Program-made: the position numbers and the translations under genes
Assembly (NCBI GenBank): GCA_040219295.1
Contig: JAVJST010000001.1
Span: forward strand, 508,794 to 572,793
Source of the DNA: JAVJST01 sp040219295
GTDB taxonomy: Bacteria; Pseudomonadota; Alphaproteobacteria; Rhodospirillales; Casp-alpha2
Length of the DNA stretch: 64,000 nt
Direction: 5' to 3'
Shown here: in pieces, positions 60,158-64,000 of the stretch
Layout of the letters: every line of letters begins with the position of its first letter
Position numbering within the stretch: position 1 is the first letter of the stretch
The notes under the pieces: model-generated
What the model saw: only the letters and a program-made list of their open reading frames with translations
What the model was told of the DNA's origin: nothing
The model's database searches: none

Positions 60158-60537
60158 TATGCGGTCTCCTGACGCTCGCGAACGACGAGGCGCAAGTTGC
60201 TAAACGGTTTTTCGATGCGGCCGACACGGCCCCGTGCGCGGGCTCGAAAACGCTTCATGCGAATGCTCTTGCCGACACTGGCCTCGGCGACGAACAGACG
60301 GTCGACGTCGAGCTGGTGGTTGTTCTCCGCGTTGGCGATTGCCGACTGAAGAACCTTCTTGACCTCGCCGGCGATGCGGCGACGCGAGAAGGTCAACTCG
60401 GCGAGCGCCTTTTCACAGTCCAGGCCGCGGATGGAAGCCGCGACGAGATTGAGCTTCTGCGGGCTGGTGCGAATGTGGCGCGAGAACGCCATCGCTTCGT
60501 TGTCGGCCAGCGCCCGCTCTGCAGAACTCTTACCCAT
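60157..60537 (-). CDS. rplV: 50S ribosomal protein L22
   Basis: This is a 126-residue L22 lining the exit tunnel. It shows RTSPQKLNLVAASIRGLDCE and the beta-hairpin region RMKRFRARARGRVGRIEKPF. Confidence 0.96.
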   Translation of the reverse strand: MGKSSAERALADNEAMAFSRHIRTSPQKLNLVAASIRGLDCEKALAELTFSRRRIAGEVKKVLQSAIANAENNHQLDVDRLFVAEASVGKSIRMKRFRARARGRVGRIEKPFSNLRLVVRERQETA

Positions 60538-60539
60538 GA

Positions 60540-60818
60540 TCAGCCCCTCTTCGCCTTCTTGTCGGCCGTGTGGCCGTAGTAGGTCCGGGACGGCGAAAAC
60601 TCACCCAGCTTGTGGCCGATCATGTCCTCGGTCACGAGCACCGGCACAAATTTCTGGCCGTTGTGAACGCCAAACGTCAGGCCGACAAACTGAGGCAGGA
60701 TCGTCGAACGGCGCGACCAGGTCTTGATGACCGTGTTGCGACCGGACGCGCGCGCATCCTCGGCCTTCTTGAGCAAATAACCGTCGACGAACGGTCCCTT
60801 CCAAACGGAACGTGGCAC
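60540..60818 (-). CDS. rpsS: 30S ribosomal protein S19
   Basis: This is a 92-residue S19. It begins MPRSVWKGPFVDGYLLKKAE and contains FVPVLVTEDMIGHKLGEFSP, ending YYGHTADKKAKRG. Confidence 0.97.
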   Translation of the reverse strand: MPRSVWKGPFVDGYLLKKAEDARASGRNTVIKTWSRRSTILPQFVGLTFGVHNGQKFVPVLVTEDMIGHKLGEFSPSRTYYGHTADKKAKRG

Positions 60819-60830
60819 GTCGGCTCTCCT

Positions 60831-61667
60831 TTACTTCTTCTTCCGCACGTGGCGGCTGCGCATGATCAACCCGTCGGTCTTCTTGTTCGAACGGGTCCGC
60901 TTACCCTTGGTCGGCTTGCCCCACGGGGACACCGGATGACGACCGCCCGAGGTCCGGCCTTCACCGCCACCATGCGGGTGATCGATCGGGTTCATGGCAA
61001 CACCACGAACACTCGGGCGTTTGCCGGCCCAACGGGCACGACCCGCCTTGCCGAGCTTGATATTCTGCTGGTCCGGATTGGACACGGCACCAACGGTGGC
61101 CCGGCATTCGCCGCGCACCATCCGGAGCTCGCCGGACGATAGACGAAGCTGCGCATAACCCTGGTCCTTACCGATCAGCTGGGCGTAGGTGCCCGCCGAA
61201 CGCGCCAGCTGCGCACCCTTGCCGATCTTCATCTCGACATTGTGTACGATCGTGCCGACCGGCATGCTCGCGAGCGGCATGCAGTTGCCCGGCTTGATGT
61301 CGGCCTGCGCGCCTGAGACGACGGTGTCGCCAACCCGAAGCCGCTGCGGCGCGATGATGTAGCTCAGTTCGCCGTCTTCGTACTTGATCAGCGCAATGAA
61401 CGCGGTCCGGTTCGGATCAAATTCAAGGCGTTCGACCGTCGCCGGCATATCGTCCTTGTTCCGACGGAAATCGATGACACGATAGCGGCGCTTGTGCCCG
61501 CCGCCACGGCGCCGCGCCGTAATACGGCCGGCATTGTTGCGTCCACCGGACTTGCGCAGGCCTTCGGTCAGAGACTTGACCGGGTCACCCTTCCAGAGGT
61601 CGGAGCGATCGACGAGGACCAGATTGCGTCGGCCCGGCGTCGTCGGATTGTAATTCTTCAAAGCCAT
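60831..61667 (-). CDS. rplB: 50S ribosomal protein L2
   Basis: This is a 278-residue L2. MALKNYNPTTPGRRNLVLVD opens it, and the peptidyl-transferase loop RGVAMNPIDHPHGGGEGRTS near residues 220-240 carries the conserved histidine. Confidence 0.97.
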   Translation of the reverse strand: MALKNYNPTTPGRRNLVLVDRSDLWKGDPVKSLTEGLRKSGGRNNAGRITARRRGGGHKRRYRVIDFRRNKDDMPATVERLEFDPNRTAFIALIKYEDGELSYIIAPQRLRVGDTVVSGAQADIKPGNCMPLASMPVGTIVHNVEMKIGKGAQLARSAGTYAQLIGKDQGYAQLRLSSGELRMVRGECRATVGAVSNPDQQNIKLGKAGRARWAGKRPSVRGVAMNPIDHPHGGGEGRTSGGRHPVSPWGKPTKGKRTRSNKKTDGLIMRSRHVRKKK

Positions 61668-61682
61668 GGTTCTGTCCTAACC

Positions 61683-62003
61683 TCAGAGCCCGGTCGTGAC
61701 GTCGACGGAGTGACCTTCGGCCAGCGTAACGACAGCTTTCTTGGTGTCGACTCGCTCGCCCGGACGGCCACGGAACCGCTTGGTCTTGCCGTTCTGTCGG
61801 ATGGTGTTTACGGCGGTCACCTTGACGTCGAACAGACCTTCGACCGCAGCTCGGATTTCCGGCTTGGTTGCATCCGGAGCAACGTAAAAGCTGACCTGGT
61901 TGTGCTCGCCCATCAGGGTTGCCTTTTCAGTGATCACGGGACGACGCAGCACCTCGTACATGCGCTCCTTGCTGATCTTCTGAATACCGCTGTACTTGCT
62001 CAT
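61683..62003 (-). CDS. rplW: 50S ribosomal protein L23
   Basis: This is a 106-residue L23 at the tunnel exit, the docking site for SRP and trigger factor. VLRRPVITEKATLMGEHNQV and VEGLFDVKVTAVNTIRQNGK are characteristic. It overlaps rplD by four bases. Confidence 0.96.
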   Translation of the reverse strand: MSKYSGIQKISKERMYEVLRRPVITEKATLMGEHNQVSFYVAPDATKPEIRAAVEGLFDVKVTAVNTIRQNGKTKRFRGRPGERVDTKKAVVTLAEGHSVDVTTGL

Positions 62004-62620
62004 TTCAGGCGCTCCACCAGTTTGTCGACGCCGTCCTTGGTCAGGACCAGCGTCTCACGGCGCAGGATGTCATAGACATTGGCGCCCTTGGACGGCAGCA
62101 CGTCGAGACCGGCGATGTTCCGCGCAGCCTTGGAGAAGTTGGCATCAACTTCCTCGCCGTCGATGATCAGCACGTTAGACCAGCCGAGGTCCGAGACCTT
62201 CTTGGCGAGATCCGCCGTCTTCGGCGCCTTCATGGCCACAGTGTCGATGACCACCAGCTGCCCTGCCGCCTGCTTGGCCGAAAGCGCGCTGATCAGCGCG
62301 GCCTTGCGAACCTTCTTCGGCAGCGAGATCGAGTGATCCCGTGGGGTCGGGCCGAATACGACACCGCCGCCGCGCATCTGCGGCGCAACAGTCGTACCCT
62401 GGCGGGCGCGACCCGTCCCCTTTTGGCGAAACGGCTTAGCTTTAGTGGCGGCGACCTCGGAGCGGCCCTTGACCTTGTGGGTGCCGGCACGGCGCTTGGC
62501 GAGCTGCCAGTTCACCGTACGGGCCATCAGGTCCTCACGAACCGCGGCACCGAATACGGCCTCGTCGAGATCAACGCTGCCAGATTTCTTGTTATCGAGA
62601 CTGATCACATCGCATTTCAT
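62000..62620 (-). CDS. rplD: 50S ribosomal protein L4
   Basis: This is a 206-residue L4. The tunnel loop is TKAKPFRQKGTGRARQGTTV and the end of the protein is VYDILRRETLVLTKDGVDKL. In E. coli L4 represses its own operon; no leader was assessed because the operon start is outside the window. Confidence 0.97.
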   Translation of the reverse strand: MKCDVISLDNKKSGSVDLDEAVFGAAVREDLMARTVNWQLAKRRAGTHKVKGRSEVAATKAKPFRQKGTGRARQGTTVAPQMRGGGVVFGPTPRDHSISLPKKVRKAALISALSAKQAAGQLVVIDTVAMKAPKTADLAKKVSDLGWSNVLIIDGEEVDANFSKAARNIAGLDVLPSKGANVYDILRRETLVLTKDGVDKLVERLK

Positions 62621-62625
62621 GTCCG

Positions 62626-63471
62626 TCAGCCTTTCTTTTCTTCGTCGCCAGCAGCCGCGTCATCGGCTTCCCGCGCTTCGTCGGCGGCGGCCTTGGCCTC
62701 TTCCTGGGCTTCCATTTCGCCCGGCAACTCGACCGGACCGGCATCTGCCGCTTCCGCGGCGACATCAGCCGGCGTTACTTCCTCTGCCGGCGTATCGGAG
62801 CCCTTGAGACCCGCAGGAAACGGTACATCTGCATGGACCGGACGCTTCACGGCGTCGCGCACGAGTACGAAACCGCCCCGGGCACCAGGCACCGCGCCGC
62901 TGACCAGGATCAGACCGCGACCCTCATCCGTCGCCACAACCTCGAGGTTGAGAGTGGTCACCCGGCGGTCGCCCATGTGACCGGCCATCTTCTTTCCCTT
63001 GAAGACTTTGCCCGGATCCTGGCACTGACCAGTCGACCCGTGCGACCGGTGACTGATCGAGACGCCGTGCGAAGCCCGCAGACCGCCAAAGCCGTGACGC
63101 TTCATCGCACCGGCGAACCCCTTACCGATCGACCGACCGATGACGTCGACCATCTGGCCAACCACGAAGTGGTTCGCCGACAATTCTGCACCGACGTCGA
63201 CCAGCGCGTCGTCGCTGACACGGAACTCGCGAACGTAACGCTTCGGTTCAACCTTGGCCTTGGCAAAGTGGCCGCGCATTGCGCGCGTGACGTTCTTGAC
63301 CTTGGCGTTGCCCCAGCCGAGCTGTACGGCGTTGTAGCCGTCCCGCTCCTGAGTACGCTGCGCGGTAACCTGCAGGTTATCGACCTGCAAGACCGTGACG
63401 GGCACGTGGCGGCCATCAGCCGCAAATACGCGGCTCATTCCGACCTTTCGTGCAATCAATCCAGTACGCAT
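62626..63471 (-). CDS. rplC: 50S ribosomal protein L3 with acidic C-terminal extension
   Basis: This is a 281-residue L3. The core (residues 1 to about 220) is normal: MRTGLIARKVGMSRVFAADG, then SHRSHGSTGQCQDPGKVFKG, which holds the glutamine methylated by PrmB in E. coli (Q149 here). About 60 further residues are strongly acidic and alanine-rich (PAEEVTPADVAAEAADAGPV and EEAKAAADEAREADDAAAGD) and likely disordered, making it much longer than E. coli L3 at 209 residues. Confidence 0.96.
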   Translation of the reverse strand: MRTGLIARKVGMSRVFAADGRHVPVTVLQVDNLQVTAQRTQERDGYNAVQLGWGNAKVKNVTRAMRGHFAKAKVEPKRYVREFRVSDDALVDVGAELSANHFVVGQMVDVIGRSIGKGFAGAMKRHGFGGLRASHGVSISHRSHGSTGQCQDPGKVFKGKKMAGHMGDRRVTTLNLEVVATDEGRGLILVSGAVPGARGGFVLVRDAVKRPVHADVPFPAGLKGSDTPAEEVTPADVAAEAADAGPVELPGEMEAQEEAKAAADEAREADDAAAGDEEKKG

Positions 63472-63521
63472 GTCTTCATTTCCTTGTGCGCTTTTGTCTG
63501 CGCCTTGGGGCCCTACTTTCT

Positions 63522-63830
63522 TCAGAGCTTGATTTCGACGTCGACGCCGGCGGCGAGATCGAGCTTCATCAACGCATCGACCGTCTGCGGGGTCGGGTCA
63601 ACGATGTCGAGGACACGTTTGTGCGTGCGAACCTCGAACTGTTCACGCGACTTCTTGTCGATGTGCGGCGAGCGCAACACCGTGTAGCGCTCGATGTTCG
63701 TCGGCAGCGGAATCGGACCGCGAACCTGGGCGCCTGTCCGTTGCGCGGTATTCACGATCTCGCGCGCGGACTGGTCCAACACGCGATGATCGAACGCTTT
63801 CAGGCGAATGCGGATATTTTGATGATCCAT
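63522..63830 (-). CDS. rpsJ: 30S ribosomal protein S10 (NusE)
   Basis: This is a 102-residue S10, also a transcription antitermination factor with NusB. It contains IRIRLKAFDHRVLDQSAREI and GPIPLPTNIERYTVLRSPHI. Confidence 0.97.
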   Translation of the reverse strand: MDHQNIRIRLKAFDHRVLDQSAREIVNTAQRTGAQVRGPIPLPTNIERYTVLRSPHIDKKSREQFEVRTHKRVLDIVDPTPQTVDALMKLDLAAGVDVEIKL

Positions 63831-63861
63831 GATGTCCGATCCCGACTACCAGTTTCCGTCT

Positions 63862-64000
63862 TTACTCGATGATCGAAGAGACGACGCCGGCGCCGACGGT
63901 GCGGCCGCCTTCGCGGATGGCGAAGCGCAGGCCGTCGTCCATGGCGATCGGCGCGATCAGGTTCACCGTCATGGCGATGTTGTCGCCCGGCATAACCATC
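63862..64000 (-). CDS. tuf: elongation factor Tu, C-terminal part (partial)
   Basis: This is the last 46 codons of EF-Tu. The visible residues include MVMPGDNIAMTVNLIAPIAM and GLRFAIREGGRTVGAGVVSS, then IIE and a TAA stop, exactly the domain 3 end of the family. The start lies beyond the right edge. It precedes rpsJ by 31 bases, the str-S10 junction seen in many alphaproteobacteria. Confidence 0.97.
   Translation of the reverse strand, partial: MVMPGDNIAMTVNLIAPIAMDDGLRFAIREGGRTVGAGVVSSIIE

Overview
The window is a GC-rich stretch of an alphaproteobacterial chromosome, most likely from a Rhodospirillales-type lineage (inferred from gene content; no species can be named from sequence alone). 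The evidence is a bacterial S10-spc-alpha ribosomal superoperon without rpsD or rpmJ at its end, plus families typical of Alphaproteobacteria: the ATP12 F1-ATPase chaperone, an ELM1-like protein, DUF1489, NnrU, PccA/PccB and a Cys4-type adenylate kinase. There is no prophage, insertion sequence, CRISPR array or rRNA. One tRNA is present, tRNA-Leu(GAG).

Region by region. 1-1253: end of a thiamine-precursor-type ABC uptake operon (permease tail and NMT1/THI5-like binding protein). 1446-8892: a nine-gene Mrp-like cation/proton antiporter operon in the order E-F-G-(DUF4040)-B-C-D-D'-small protein-D''. It has three antiporter-like subunits and no full-length MrpA, and the order follows the Mrp module of archaeal membrane-bound hydrogenase. 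8984-10198: a degenerate EAL-like protein. 10211-17476: a SocA/Panacea-domain protein, small unknowns, an alpha/beta hydrolase, a lipoprotein, UbiX, a cupin, NnrU, DUF454, a GmhB-like phosphatase, a hydroxypyruvate-isomerase-like protein and an ELM1-like protein. 17644-24023: PyrE, then a peptide-type ABC importer (binding protein and two permeases, no ATPase), a class III aminotransferase and a PadR-like regulator. 24013-29839 is mostly minus strand: Hpt protein, DUF1489, HCCA isomerase, SDR, MgtE, tRNA-Leu, LipB (plus), acylphosphatase and a LysE/ArgO exporter. 29964-32735: GMC oxidoreductase and enolase-superfamily enzyme. 32807-35407: lower-GC accessory patch with a SUMF1-like membrane protein, a divergent DUF6428/ArsR pair with two perfect operators, and a gene-free repeat-rich stretch with an orphan promoter. 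35408-39185: pccB-2TM protein-pccA operon. 39278-49454: ATP12, AsmA, HAD phosphatase, OmpA-like lipoprotein, secreted protein, orphan response regulator, RluC, CrcB, RarA and a Deg-type protease. 49576-64000: rplQ back to tuf, all on the minus strand.

Functional themes are membrane energetics and ion handling (Mrp-like complex, MgtE, CrcB), organic nitrogen and amino-acid uptake and export, propionyl-CoA carboxylation, envelope maintenance (AsmA, OmpA-like lipoprotein, Deg protease) and the core translation apparatus. The best candidate for something under-described is the Mrp-like operon: one of its three antiporter-type subunits appears to have lost the conserved TM7 lysine, and an unrecognised 93-residue membrane protein is embedded between two of them. 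Smaller leads are the degenerate EAL protein, the ArsR/DUF6428 island flanked by copies of one repeat family, and the orphan promoter.
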